64,000 nt of DNA, from contig PLCO01000035.1 in assembly GCA_003134815.1 (NCBI GenBank), forward strand, positions 1 through 64,000, written 5' to 3'. The position numbers and the translations under genes were made by a program. Within the stretch, counting starts at the first letter, position 1. Every line of letters begins with the position of its first letter. Below the pieces are notes generated by a model, which saw only the letters and a list, made by a program, of their open reading frames with translations, was not told the origin of the DNA and searched no databases. Origin of the DNA: Acidobacteriaceae bacterium. Its GTDB lineage: Bacteria > Acidobacteriota > Terriglobia > Terriglobales > Acidobacteriaceae. Below are positions 25,549 through 33,199 of this stretch, piece after piece.

Positions 25549-26286
25549 ATGACATCGTCAAGGCGAGCACCTGACACAATTCGAATCGGAGTGGCGGCGG
25601 ATGAGCCGGTTCGCGTGGCCGGCCTGGCGAGCATCTTTGACCTGCCCGGGCAGGAGACCCAGGCCCAGCTCGTTCCGGTGATCGCGCCCCTGACTAATCT
25701 GCTCGAGCTCATCGACATCCATTACATTGTTGTGGATCTTCATTCCGCCGAGGGTGGTTTAGGGGCGCTGGAGATGATCGGGCGCGAGCGTCCCGACATT
25801 CGATCAATTGTGATTGGGCCAGACAGCGATGATGAGCTTGTTTTAAGTGCGATTATTGCCGGCGCCAGAGGCTTTCTGGGGGAATCTGCTGGGCCTGAAT
25901 TGGTTCGCAGCGCCATCGACGTGGTGACATCAGGGTCGATCTGGGCGCCACGCCGGCTGCTTTGCCGAGTCATCGACCGCCTGCTCCAGGTTCCTGGTAT
26001 ATCTCAAGCCGCTGCGAATGAACCGCTTACAAGGAGAGAGCAGGATGTGCTTGAACTCATTCTGCGGGCTCATTCGACGCGCGAAATTGCCCGGCAACTG
26101 GGAATCGATCAACGCACTGTGAAGGTTTATGTAGGCCGCCTGATGCGCAAGTCAGGGGCCGACAACCGCATCAAACTATCCTTGTCGGCGCTGGGCCGTT
26201 CGTTTGCTCCAGCGGGCCAAGGCTTCCAAAATGCCACAGGGAACGCAGACGCGACAAAGCGTTCGAAAATGCAACAGGATAGCTGA
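25549..26286 (+). CDS. LuxR/NarL-type regulator with an altered receiver domain
   Basis: About 245 residues from the ATG at 25549 (an in-frame GTG lies two codons upstream). The N-terminal domain follows the receiver fold (IRIGVAADEPVRVAGLASIF, IHYIVVDLHSAEGGLGALEM, GARGFLGESAGPELVRSAI). The candidate phospho-Asp in VVDLH is kept, but the near-invariant Lys at the end of beta-5 is replaced (GFLGES). The C-terminal LuxR HTH (about 155-215) has LTRREQDVLELILRAHSTRE, IARQLGIDQRTVKVYVGRLM and the usual DNA-recognition helix. A short polar tail follows. No histidine kinase is adjacent. A terminator lies about 95 bases after the stop. Confidence 0.85.
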   Translation: MTSSRRAPDTIRIGVAADEPVRVAGLASIFDLPGQETQAQLVPVIAPLTNLLELIDIHYIVVDLHSAEGGLGALEMIGRERPDIRSIVIGPDSDDELVLSAIIAGARGFLGESAGPELVRSAIDVVTSGSIWAPRRLLCRVIDRLLQVPGISQAAANEPLTRREQDVLELILRAHSTREIARQLGIDQRTVKVYVGRLMRKSGADNRIKLSLSALGRSFAPAGQGFQNATGNADATKRSKMQQDS

Positions 26287-26440
26287 GGCACTGGTTACTT
26301 TATGTCATGTCCCCTAAGTACTCTTGTATGGTCGCCCTTTATCGGCGATCTTAGTTTTAGAAACAACGCAGATCTGGGGAAAGGAGTTCCTCAGCGGCAT
26401 GTAAACATGATGCTGGAGAACTCCTCTTTTTTGCCTTAGA
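26287..26440 (+). ncRNA. Possible small RNA or 3' UTR ending in a strong terminator
   Basis: Between the LuxR stop and the terminator are about 95 bases with several small symmetrical segments, e.g. CGCCCTTTATCGGCG around 26332 and the TTAGTTTTAG repeat. It may be a transcript of its own or simply the 3' end of the regulator mRNA. No known family recognised. Confidence 0.25.
26382..26436 (+). terminator. Rho-independent terminator
   Basis: AGGAGTTCCTCAGC pairs with GCTGGAGAACTCCT (14-bp stem with two adjacent mismatches) around a loop that contains the palindrome CATGTAAACATG, then a run of six T. It ends transcription from the LuxR-type gene side. Confidence 0.8.
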
Positions 26441-26576
26441 AATCTCCCGATCCTGGTTGTCTCGTTCTTGTCAGCCCTCCCCCTCCACAACTTTCACGCA
26501 TTTCAACAGCAAAGCTTGCGGCCTGGATCGGGCCGTGCGTAACGAGAGCCAGCTGCGATACGGCTCAGCGGCGCAT

Positions 26577-27272
26577 TTAATCGTGGTCGTGCATTTTAGC
26601 TTCGCCGAAATACTCCCTCACAGCGTGAAGAAATCCCTCGGCCTGCGGAGGCGGAGGCACCTCTCCCCTGAGAACGGCGTCGAAGTGATGGTGTCCGCCG
26701 TAGAGCACATCGGTGTCTTCCTGATTCTGGCTCACCGTTGCACCATTCAGGTCGATGCCAGCAAAAAGGCCACGGCTGCGCGACCAGGTAAGCATTTCAG
26801 CTCTCATGCTGATGTCGGTTGAGGCTTGCGCGTCGCGTCCCACGGGCCCGGCTGCTGCCGACGCGTCGGCGCCGATCTTGAACTTGTCATGCAGCAAGTA
26901 CTGAAAGCCCTTGTCATTCGTCGCTACCAGCACCAGATCGGTACCCTGCCCACCAACCTGGAAGCCGAATGATCCGCCGGCCAGGCGAATGAACACAGGT
27001 GCGCTCCAACCGTGCCTGGTGCGGCACGTAACCACGCCCTGTCCGTACTCGACGCCTACAATGAACGCCCCTTTCAGCACGCCGGGCACCACGGCGATAC
27101 ATTTTGCATGCCGCGCGATCCCATCGGGAATGGCCTTGTCAGGCACAGACATAATCGAGTCGATTACGGATCGGGCTGCGTCCAGGCGGCCATCCAACCG
27201 ATCATGGTCGTCGGCGGCACGCGCCGCAACCCCACAACTGGCAATTAGCAATATCGCAAGCCACTTTTTCAT
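26577..27272 (-). CDS. SYLF-domain secreted protein, paralogue 2
   Basis: A 231-residue product from the ATG (complement ending 27272) with AAGGAGG upstream. A signal peptide (MKKWLAILLIASCGVAARA) precedes the SYLF domain: HAKCIAVVPGVLKGAFIVGV, GQGVVTCRTRHGWSAPVFI, GGSFGFQVGGQGTDLVLV, KFKIGADASAAAGPVGRDA, FAGIDLNGATVSQNQEDTDV, then a HHHF segment and HDHD end. It is close to paralogue 3 (28313-29002), which lies one gene away on the opposite strand, and more distant from paralogue 1. SYLF domains bind phosphoinositides in eukaryotes; the bacterial exported form likely contacts outer-membrane or periplasmic lipid, which is inference. Confidence 0.9.
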   Translation of the reverse strand: MKKWLAILLIASCGVAARAADDHDRLDGRLDAARSVIDSIMSVPDKAIPDGIARHAKCIAVVPGVLKGAFIVGVEYGQGVVTCRTRHGWSAPVFIRLAGGSFGFQVGGQGTDLVLVATNDKGFQYLLHDKFKIGADASAAAGPVGRDAQASTDISMRAEMLTWSRSRGLFAGIDLNGATVSQNQEDTDVLYGGHHHFDAVLRGEVPPPPQAEGFLHAVREYFGEAKMHDHD

Positions 27273-27536
27273 ATCCAATCCTCCTTGATTCGGATTCGCA
27301 CGCCTTATCGCGTCTTGACAAACTTGCACGAGCGTCAAGTTTGCTACCTTCTGCTTCGATGCAGGTTATCGAGCGGCGGCAATCTGAGTCCTGAATAAAA
27401 TGTCGAAGTTGTGGCCGTACAAGGAGATATGGCGTAGGGTCCGCCAGCCCGGAATGTTTACCGATCTATAACTTCCGGTTGGGTGACTACACACCAGCTG
27501 CGCAAGAAACGCTCAAGAAAGAGCTAGAATCTTTCT

Positions 27537-28046
27537 ATGCTTCGTGCCTCATTTCTGTTCTTCGCCTGCACTTTCGTGGCTGCGGAAAGCGCTGCTCGAG
27601 TAGATTTCTCAATCGTCCGATTCGACGGCATTGGGCCAGTCCGGGTGGGGATGAACCTCTTAGAATTGAACAAGGCGCTACACACCTCTTACGCAAAACC
27701 AACAGATCCGGATGAGCAAGCCTGCACCTATGTCGAAGTGCCCCATCAGCCTGGGATAGGATTGATGATCCTCGACGGATTTGTCGCACGGGTGGATGTC
27801 GACAACAGATCCACTCACACTAGCGAAGGCGTTCACAATGGAGACTCCGAAGCGCACGCTTTGCAGGTGTACGGAAAGAAGCTCGAGGCGGAGCCGAACT
27901 ACTATGAGCCAGAGAACGGACATTACCTGACTCTGCTCTCCAATGATCGGAAACTCGGAATTCGGTTTGAGACCGAAGACGGCAAAATAACGCGCTACTA
28001 CGCAGGGACCACAAGCGCAATCGCACTTGTCGAAGGTTGCAGCTAA
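27537..28046 (+). CDS. Exported protein of unknown function
   Basis: A 169-residue product with a signal peptide (MLRASFLFFACTFVAAESA). The mature part starts with IVRFDGIGPVRVGMNLLELN; a DGxGPxRxGMTxxE segment like this is seen in several exported proteins of unknown role. Two cysteines remain (ACTY and EGCS). G+C content is lower than in housekeeping genes. It lies between SYLF paralogues 2 and 3 and is divergent from paralogue 2. Confidence 0.7.
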   Translation: MLRASFLFFACTFVAAESAARVDFSIVRFDGIGPVRVGMNLLELNKALHTSYAKPTDPDEQACTYVEVPHQPGIGLMILDGFVARVDVDNRSTHTSEGVHNGDSEAHALQVYGKKLEAEPNYYEPENGHYLTLLSNDRKLGIRFETEDGKITRYYAGTTSAIALVEGCS

Positions 28047-28312
28047 TCGGTATCCATTCCTAGATCGCGAGTGAGCGACCGCCGGGCTTGGCAATTACTG
28101 GTTCGTTAACATTCCATTACTCTATCGGCGCGGGTATGGCAATTGTGGAACCGCTGTGCCCATGAATGCTGTAGCCTAATCGAGGAGGATTCGGCGCAGG
28201 CTGCCATGCGACCGTTCCCAAGAGTCCTCTGGCTGGATGACTGCGGCAGAGAGATGAATCCCCGACACAGAGTTTTGTATCCGCGGCGCCAGCCGCCGGA
28301 AAGGATATGCAG

Positions 28313-29002
28313 ATGAAAAAAGTCTTTGCTTTGATTTGCGTCAGTTTTCTGCTCCCATCCACAGTCTTTGCAGCCTCGACACGTGAGGATTTGCAGGCTC
28401 GCGTCGATGCGTCGAAGGTGGTTCTCGACCAGATCATGAACGCCGGTGACCGAACGGTTCCCAGCAACATTTTGAAATCGGCCACTTGCGTAGCGGTGGT
28501 GCCCAGCATGGTGAAGGGCGCTTTTTTCGTCGGCGCTCAGTACGGTCAGGGCGTGGTTACCTGCCGCACGGGTCACGGCTGGAGCGCGCCCGTGTTTATC
28601 CGCATGGCCGGTGGATCGATCGGATTTCAGTGGGGCGGCCAGGCGACGGACCTGATTCTGATTGCCGTGAATGACCGCGGCATGCAGGATCTGCTCAAGA
28701 ACAAATTTAAGATCGGCGCCGACGCTTCAGCAGCCGCTGGACCGGTGGGCCGCTCGGGAACGGCCTCAACGGATTGGAAGATGAGCGCGGAGCTGTTGAG
28801 CTACTCGCGCACCAAGGGCATCTTTGCCGGCATCGACCTGGACGGCACGAGCGTGAGCCAGAATCAGGAAGACACGGAAGTGTATTACGGAACGCCTCAC
28901 CATTTCGAGGCGATTTTGGGCGGTGACGTTGGCGTGCCACCAGGCGCGGTTCCATTTGTCCGGGACGTTGCGCAATACTTCGTTGAAGCGAGAGCCCAGT
29001 AG
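28313..29002 (+). CDS. SYLF-domain secreted protein, paralogue 3
   Basis: A 229-residue product; the ATG at 28313 fits best with AAAGGA seven bases upstream, an ATG two codons earlier is possible. Signal peptide MKKVFALICVSFLLPSTVFA, then SATCVAVVPSMVKGAFFVGA, GQGVVTCRTGHGWSAPVFI, GGSIGFQWGGQATDLILI, KFKIGADASAAAGPVGRSG, FAGIDLDGTSVSQNQEDTEV. Nearly the same motif set as paralogue 2, so a recent duplication relative to paralogue 1. Role unknown. Confidence 0.9.
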   Translation: MKKVFALICVSFLLPSTVFAASTREDLQARVDASKVVLDQIMNAGDRTVPSNILKSATCVAVVPSMVKGAFFVGAQYGQGVVTCRTGHGWSAPVFIRMAGGSIGFQWGGQATDLILIAVNDRGMQDLLKNKFKIGADASAAAGPVGRSGTASTDWKMSAELLSYSRTKGIFAGIDLDGTSVSQNQEDTEVYYGTPHHFEAILGGDVGVPPGAVPFVRDVAQYFVEARAQ

Positions 29003-29150
29003 TTGGTTCGCGTTCTCCGGGGCCTCCCTCCCTCTAAGCTGCTTCGCCTGTCCTTTTCGTTCATTCGCGGAGAGGATGAGCCGTAGTCGGCTTTGTGTCG
29101 GGTTACTCTGCCTTTCGGGCTACGTTGAGCGTCTACACTGATGCTTGCTC

Positions 29151-30050
29151 ATGTGGGAAAACCTTGAGTATGGGATAGTTGTAGCCGTCGCGGGCTGCCT
29201 GGGCCGCCTGCCGCGCGGCGTAGCGCGCTTCTTCTCCGGCTGCATCGCGTTCGGAGTTTACTGGAGCTTTGGGCGGCTGCGGCGCGTGGGTATGCGCAAT
29301 CTCCAGCTTGCCCTGCCGAAGCTCCGATCCAACAACAGGAAAAAGATTTTGCGGCGAGTTTATATCCATTTGGGTTGGCAGCTTGTCGAGTTCTGCCGCA
29401 TGACTCGCTACACGCCCGAGAACACGAGCGACTGGGTGCGCACCGAGGGGCTGGAATATTTTACTGGTGCGAAGGCTCGCGGCAAGGGCGTGCTTGTGCT
29501 CACCGGGCATCTGGGAGCGTGGGAGCTTTCGAGTTTCTATCACTCGCTCATGGGTTATCCCATGGGCATGTTGATCCGCAGACTCGATAACCGCCGCCTG
29601 GATGAGTATGTGAACCGCATCCGCTGCATGCACGGCAATTTTGTCTTGTCGAAGGACGACTTCGGCCGCGGGCTGCTCACGGCGATCCACGCAGGCGGGG
29701 CCGTGGGAATGCTGATCGACACCAACATGACGCCGCCACGAGGCGAGTTCGTGAAGTTCTTTGGCATTGATGCCTGCACCGGCACTGGCCTGGCGCATGT
29801 GGCGCGCAACACTGGAGCCGCCGTGCTGCCGGGCTTCATGCTCTGGGAGTCGGGTGAAGGGAAGTACGTTTTGCACTTCGGGCCGGAGATCAAGATTCCA
29901 CACACGGAAGACCGCGGCGCGGATATTCTGGAAGGCACGCGGCGATGCACAGCGGAGCTGGAGCGGTGGATCCGGCGCTATCCTGACCAGTGGCTGTGGA
30001 TTCACCGGCGCTGGAAGACGCGGCCGGCGGGAGAGCCGGGGCTGTACTGA
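29151..30050 (+). CDS. LpxL/HtrB-like lysophospholipid acyltransferase
   Basis: About 299 residues from the ATG at 29151 (a TTG two codons earlier is also open). It has an N-terminal membrane anchor (VAVAGCLGRLPRGVARFF), MRNLQLALPKL, the acyltransferase motif TGHLGAWELSSFY (HxxxxE), and the late segments MLIDTNMTPPRGEFVKFFG and HYPDQW-like RRYPDQWLWIHRRWKTRP. Family members add a secondary acyl chain to lipid A at the inner membrane. lpxD lies about 1 kb downstream, with a toxin-antitoxin pair between them. Exact acyl chain and substrate cannot be told. Confidence 0.88.
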   Translation: MWENLEYGIVVAVAGCLGRLPRGVARFFSGCIAFGVYWSFGRLRRVGMRNLQLALPKLRSNNRKKILRRVYIHLGWQLVEFCRMTRYTPENTSDWVRTEGLEYFTGAKARGKGVLVLTGHLGAWELSSFYHSLMGYPMGMLIRRLDNRRLDEYVNRIRCMHGNFVLSKDDFGRGLLTAIHAGGAVGMLIDTNMTPPRGEFVKFFGIDACTGTGLAHVARNTGAAVLPGFMLWESGEGKYVLHFGPEIKIPHTEDRGADILEGTRRCTAELERWIRRYPDQWLWIHRRWKTRPAGEPGLY

Positions 30051-30076
30051 GGGCAGAATCGAGGTATGATTCTTCT

Positions 30077-30349
30077 ATGGCAACGTTCCGTATCTCCGAG
30101 GCCGATGCTGCCCGAGATTTCTCGCGGCTGCTGGCTCGCGTGCGCGCGGGAGCCGAGGTTGTTATCGAATCCGATGAGCGCCCGGTGGCTGTGATGCGCC
30201 GCCCAGATCCACCGCTCCGAACGATCGAGGAGTGCGTTGCTTTGCTGCCTGAGGACTCATCCCTCGTGATGGGCGCGGACTTTGCACGCGACGTCGAAGA
30301 AGCGATCGCTTTTCATCGCGAAGCCCTTGATCCGCCATCCTGGGAATAG
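30077..30349 (+). CDS. Phd/YefM-type antitoxin
   Basis: A 90-residue protein starting at ATG 30077. FRISEADAARDFSRLLARVR and AEVVIESDERPVAVMRRPDP form the Phd/YefM DNA-binding fold; the C-terminal acidic part would wrap the toxin. The next gene, 3 bases later, is a PIN-domain toxin, so this is the antitoxin of a VapBC-type module. Such antitoxins usually repress their own operon. Confidence 0.88.
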   Translation: MATFRISEADAARDFSRLLARVRAGAEVVIESDERPVAVMRRPDPPLRTIEECVALLPEDSSLVMGADFARDVEEAIAFHREALDPPSWE

Positions 30350-30352
30350 CTC

Positions 30353-30766
30353 GTGAGCATCCTCGTCGATTCCACTGTGTTCATTGAAGCGGAGCGCAAA
30401 GGCTTGAGCGCGCGCCAGGCTTTGGCCGCGATATCGCTGCGATTTCCCGGTGAAGAGGCTGCCATCTCGGTAATCACCCTGACCGAGCTTGCGCACGGTG
30501 CAGCGCGTGCCGACACTGCAACTCGAAAAGCCTCGCGGTATCTTTTTATCCAAGAGCTAATTGCCGTTATCCCTTCTTCACCGGTTACAGCCGCCGCAGC
30601 CCTAAAGGCGGGAGAGATAGACGGGGAGAGCAAATCAAAGGGAATTCATCTCGCGCTTTCCGACTTGCTCATCGGGGCCACTGCTTTGGAACTTGGGTAC
30701 AAGGTGGCGACTGCCAACCTTCGCCACTTTCAGATGATCCCGGGATTGTTGATCGTCTCCTTCTAG
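30353..30766 (+). CDS. vapC: VapC-type PIN-domain toxin
   Basis: A 137-residue protein with a GTG start 3 bases after the antitoxin stop. PIN-fold acidic residues are in ILVDSTVFIEAER (Asp near residue 6), TLTELAHGA (Glu), and LALSDLLIGATAL (Asp), with the closing segment VATANLRHFQMIPGL. VapC toxins are ribonucleases that cut tRNA or rRNA. All expected acidic positions seem present, so the toxin is probably active. It sits between lipid A genes. Confidence 0.9.
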   Translation: MSILVDSTVFIEAERKGLSARQALAAISLRFPGEEAAISVITLTELAHGAARADTATRKASRYLFIQELIAVIPSSPVTAAAALKAGEIDGESKSKGIHLALSDLLIGATALELGYKVATANLRHFQMIPGLLIVSF

Positions 30767-30858
30767 GGTCAGGCCACAGGTTCTTCTCGTCCGTTGCAGC
30801 CTGTACAATTCCATTTCGGGCGACCGAGCAGGGAAATTAGTCTCTCGAGGAGGACGGC

Positions 30859-31887
30859 ATGATGCTGGGAGATCTAGTACAGTCGCTCGGCGGGACGTTG
30901 GCGCAGGGCCGGCCGGAGACGGAGATCACCGGCGTGAACGGGCGCGAGAGCGTGACGCCCACGGAGTTGCTTTTCGCTGAGGATGATGCTGCGGCCGCTG
31001 CGGCGCTCAAGAGCCCCGCGGCGGCGGTGGTTTTGAAGCCGGGACTGGCGGCCTCGTATGCGGCGAATCCGGCGATTGCGGTGATCGAGGCCGACCAGCC
31101 GAAGCTGTGGTTTTCGCGCGCCGCAAAGATTCTGCGGTCCAAAATAGAGTGCAAGTGGATTCACGAGACGGCGGTGATTGGCGAAGGGGCGATGCTTGGA
31201 GCCGAGGTGACCGTGGGCCCGTGCGCGGTGATTGGCGATCACGCGCAGATCGGCGCTGGCACGCGCATTGAAGCGGGGGCGGTGATTGGCGATGGCGTTC
31301 GCATCGGCGCGCAGTGCCGCATTTATCCGCGGGTCGTGGTTTATTCGGGAACAACGATCGGGAATCGCGTGATGGTTCACGCAGGTGTGGTGCTGGGCGC
31401 GGATGGGTTTGGCTACGTTCGCGACAAAGCGACAGGCGCGTATACGCAGTTCCCGCAGCAAGGAACACTGGTGATTGAGGACGACGTAGAGATTGGCGCA
31501 AACTGCACGATTGATCGCGGCGCGCTGGGCGAGACGCGCATTCGGTGCGGGGCAAAGTTCGACAACCTGGTTCACGTGGCGCACAACTGCGACATTGGCG
31601 AGGACGTGGTGATCGTTGCGCTCACCGGCATCAGCGGGTCGTCGACCGTGGGCAATGGCGCGGTGATCGCGGGTCAGGTGGGAATCGGCGACCATGCGCA
31701 TGTTGGGCCGGGCGTGATTCTTGGCGGGCAGGCGGGCGTGTTCAGCGGCGCGACGGTGACCAACGACGGCCTGAAGCCGGGAACGGTGCACTGGGGCACG
31801 CCTGCGCGACCGTTGCGAGAAGTTTTGCGCGAGCAGGCGACGCTGGCGCGGATGGCGCGAAAGCAGAAGAAAGCTACTAGCTCCTAG
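30859..31887 (+). CDS. lpxD: UDP-3-O-acylglucosamine N-acyltransferase
   Basis: A 342-residue enzyme of lipid A synthesis that adds the amide-linked acyl chain to UDP-3-O-acyl-glucosamine. The N-terminal uridine-binding domain (about 1-100) is followed by many left-handed hexapeptide repeats ([20 protein letters not shown] and on), with [29 protein letters not shown] (catalytic His), and [12 protein letters not shown]. The ATG at 30859 has GAGGAGG upstream. The other lpx pathway genes are not adjacent. Confidence 0.93.
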   Translation: MMLGDLVQSLGGTLAQGRPETEITGVNGRESVTPTELLFAEDDAAAAAALKSPAAAVVLKPGLAASYAANPAIAVIEADQPKLWFSRAAKILRSKIECKWIHETAVIGEGAMLGAEVTVGPCAVIGDHAQIGAGTRIEAGAVIGDGVRIGAQCRIYPRVVVYSGTTIGNRVMVHAGVVLGADGFGYVRDKATGAYTQFPQQGTLVIEDDVEIGANCTIDRGALGETRIRCGAKFDNLVHVAHNCDIGEDVVIVALTGISGSSTVGNGAVIAGQVGIGDHAHVGPGVILGGQAGVFSGATVTNDGLKPGTVHWGTPARPLREVLREQATLARMARKQKKATSS

Positions 31888-31979
31888 TCTCTAGCTTCTA
31901 GCTTTGCATCGGTTGAAGCAGCGTTTTTGGCTCTCGCGAGAAAAAGCCAGGGGCTAGAAGCTCGGATCGGGTTAGTGCA

Positions 31980-32672
31980 ATGGCGGTGATTGTTGTTGGC
32001 GGGGGCGGGCGCGGCGTGGGGAAGACAGCGCTGGTGTGCGGCCTGATGCGCGCGCTGCCGGAGATCGCATGGACTGCCATCAAGGTGACAACGCACGAGC
32101 ACGGAAAGCCGACTCCGATCTGGGAAGAAACTGAGCCGGGTGAGGGGAGCGACACAGGACGCTACCTAGCGGCCGGCGCGCGGCGCGCGTTGCTGGTGAG
32201 AGCATCCGAGGATGCTCTGGGACCGGACGACGATACGCTTGGACCAATAGTGCAGCAAGTTCTGCGGGAATATATGCAAGCGGACGAAATTGTCAGGTCC
32301 GAAATTCGTAGGTCCGGGGCGGACGAGGCTGGTGAAAGCAGGGCTGGCGAAAGCAGGGCTGGCGAAAGCAATGATGGCGCGATGCGTGCCGGCGCGATCC
32401 AGTCCGGTGTGATCCCTTACGGCGTGATTTTCGAATCGAACAGCGTGCTGCGCCACTTGCGGCCCGACGTTTGCCTTTGTGCGGCGACCAGTCCGTGGAT
32501 GAACGAGAAGTCTTCGTACGATCTTGTAGCGCAGCGCATGGATGCGATGGTTGAGCTGGCGGGGCATGATCACATCATCGAGGCGGAGAAGATTACGTTT
32601 CGTTTGGCGTCGTTGGAGCGAGTCTCGCCTACGATGCAGGAGTGGCTGCGGGAGCGGCTGGGTGCGCCGTAG
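31980..32672 (+). CDS. P-loop NTPase, MobB-like, with pentapeptide-repeat insertion
   Basis: A 230-residue protein. The N-terminus has VIVVGGGGRGVGKTALVCGL (Walker A), then AWTAIKVTTHEHGK and DTGRYLAAGARRALLV, which resemble MobB-type P-loop proteins that help load GTP/cofactor in molybdenum-cofactor synthesis. From about residue 103 to 152 the protein is made of three successive 15-bp arrays (EIVRS/EIRRS, then AGESR x3, then xxGA(I/V)-type), ending IPYGVIFESNSVLRHLRPDV, after which a conserved-looking C-terminus (PWMNEKSSYDLVAQRMD) resumes. No moco genes are nearby; function uncertain. Confidence 0.65.
   Translation: MAVIVVGGGGRGVGKTALVCGLMRALPEIAWTAIKVTTHEHGKPTPIWEETEPGEGSDTGRYLAAGARRALLVRASEDALGPDDDTLGPIVQQVLREYMQADEIVRSEIRRSGADEAGESRAGESRAGESNDGAMRAGAIQSGVIPYGVIFESNSVLRHLRPDVCLCAATSPWMNEKSSYDLVAQRMDAMVELAGHDHIIEAEKITFRLASLERVSPTMQEWLRERLGAP
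32286..32432. repeat. Three adjacent 15-bp tandem arrays inside the P-loop gene
   Basis: First GAAATTGTCAGGTCC and GAAATTCGTAGGTCC (32286-32315). Second GCTGGTGAAAGCAGG, GCTGGCGAAAGCAGG, GCTGGCGAAAGCAAT (32328-32372). Third a looser series GATGGCGCGATGCGT, GCCGGCGCGATCCAG, TCCGGTGTGATCCCT, TACGGCGTGATTTTC (32373-32432). All keep frame. Confidence 0.85.
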
Positions 32673-32751
32673 TGGATGAATTTTGCGTTTTGTTCATTGA
32701 GGATAACGTTAGGGTGGTTGAGAGGGTTTCTGCGGAGGTTGAAGAGATTAA

Positions 32752-33051
32752 ATGCTCCTGATTGTTGGGACACTGAGGCTTCCTGCAGGTCGATTAGGCG
32801 CGGCGCGGCCAAGCATGGCATCCATGATTGAGGCCAGCAGAGCGGAGGCTGGATGCCTGGAATATTGCTATGCGGAGGACGTGCTTGATCCGGGCCTCGT
32901 CCATGTAAAGGAACGCTGGACAGATCGAGTAGCGCTCGACGAGCATTTCAAGTCCGCTCACATAGCGACTTGGCGTGCGACCTGGCCCTCTCTTTGCATT
33001 GGGGAGCGAGATCTAAACCTATACGATGTTGGCGAACCAAGGCCAATTTGA
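32752..33051 (+). CDS. Antibiotic biosynthesis monooxygenase (ABM) domain protein
   Basis: A 99-residue single-domain protein: LLIVGTLRLPAGRLGAARPS, SRAEAGCLEYCYAEDVLDPG, VHVKERWTDRVALDEHFKSA. These are features of ABM/quinol monooxygenase-type ferredoxin-like folds (EAGCLxYxxxxD...ExWxxxxALxxHxxS). Function in quinone or small-molecule oxidation is the usual guess. It stands alone. Confidence 0.82.
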   Translation: MLLIVGTLRLPAGRLGAARPSMASMIEASRAEAGCLEYCYAEDVLDPGLVHVKERWTDRVALDEHFKSAHIATWRATWPSLCIGERDLNLYDVGEPRPI

Positions 33052-33199
33052 GCTCGTTGCGGATTCATGGTCTCCGAAGAGATTCAAGCTGAGGCGCGAT
33101 CTCGTGACCGCGAGACTTGACTTCAGGCAGACATGCATGTAACTTGGGCCAACATTTCCCTTGAACTGCGTTTGCGTTTCTTAATGCGACGGCCGGAGT

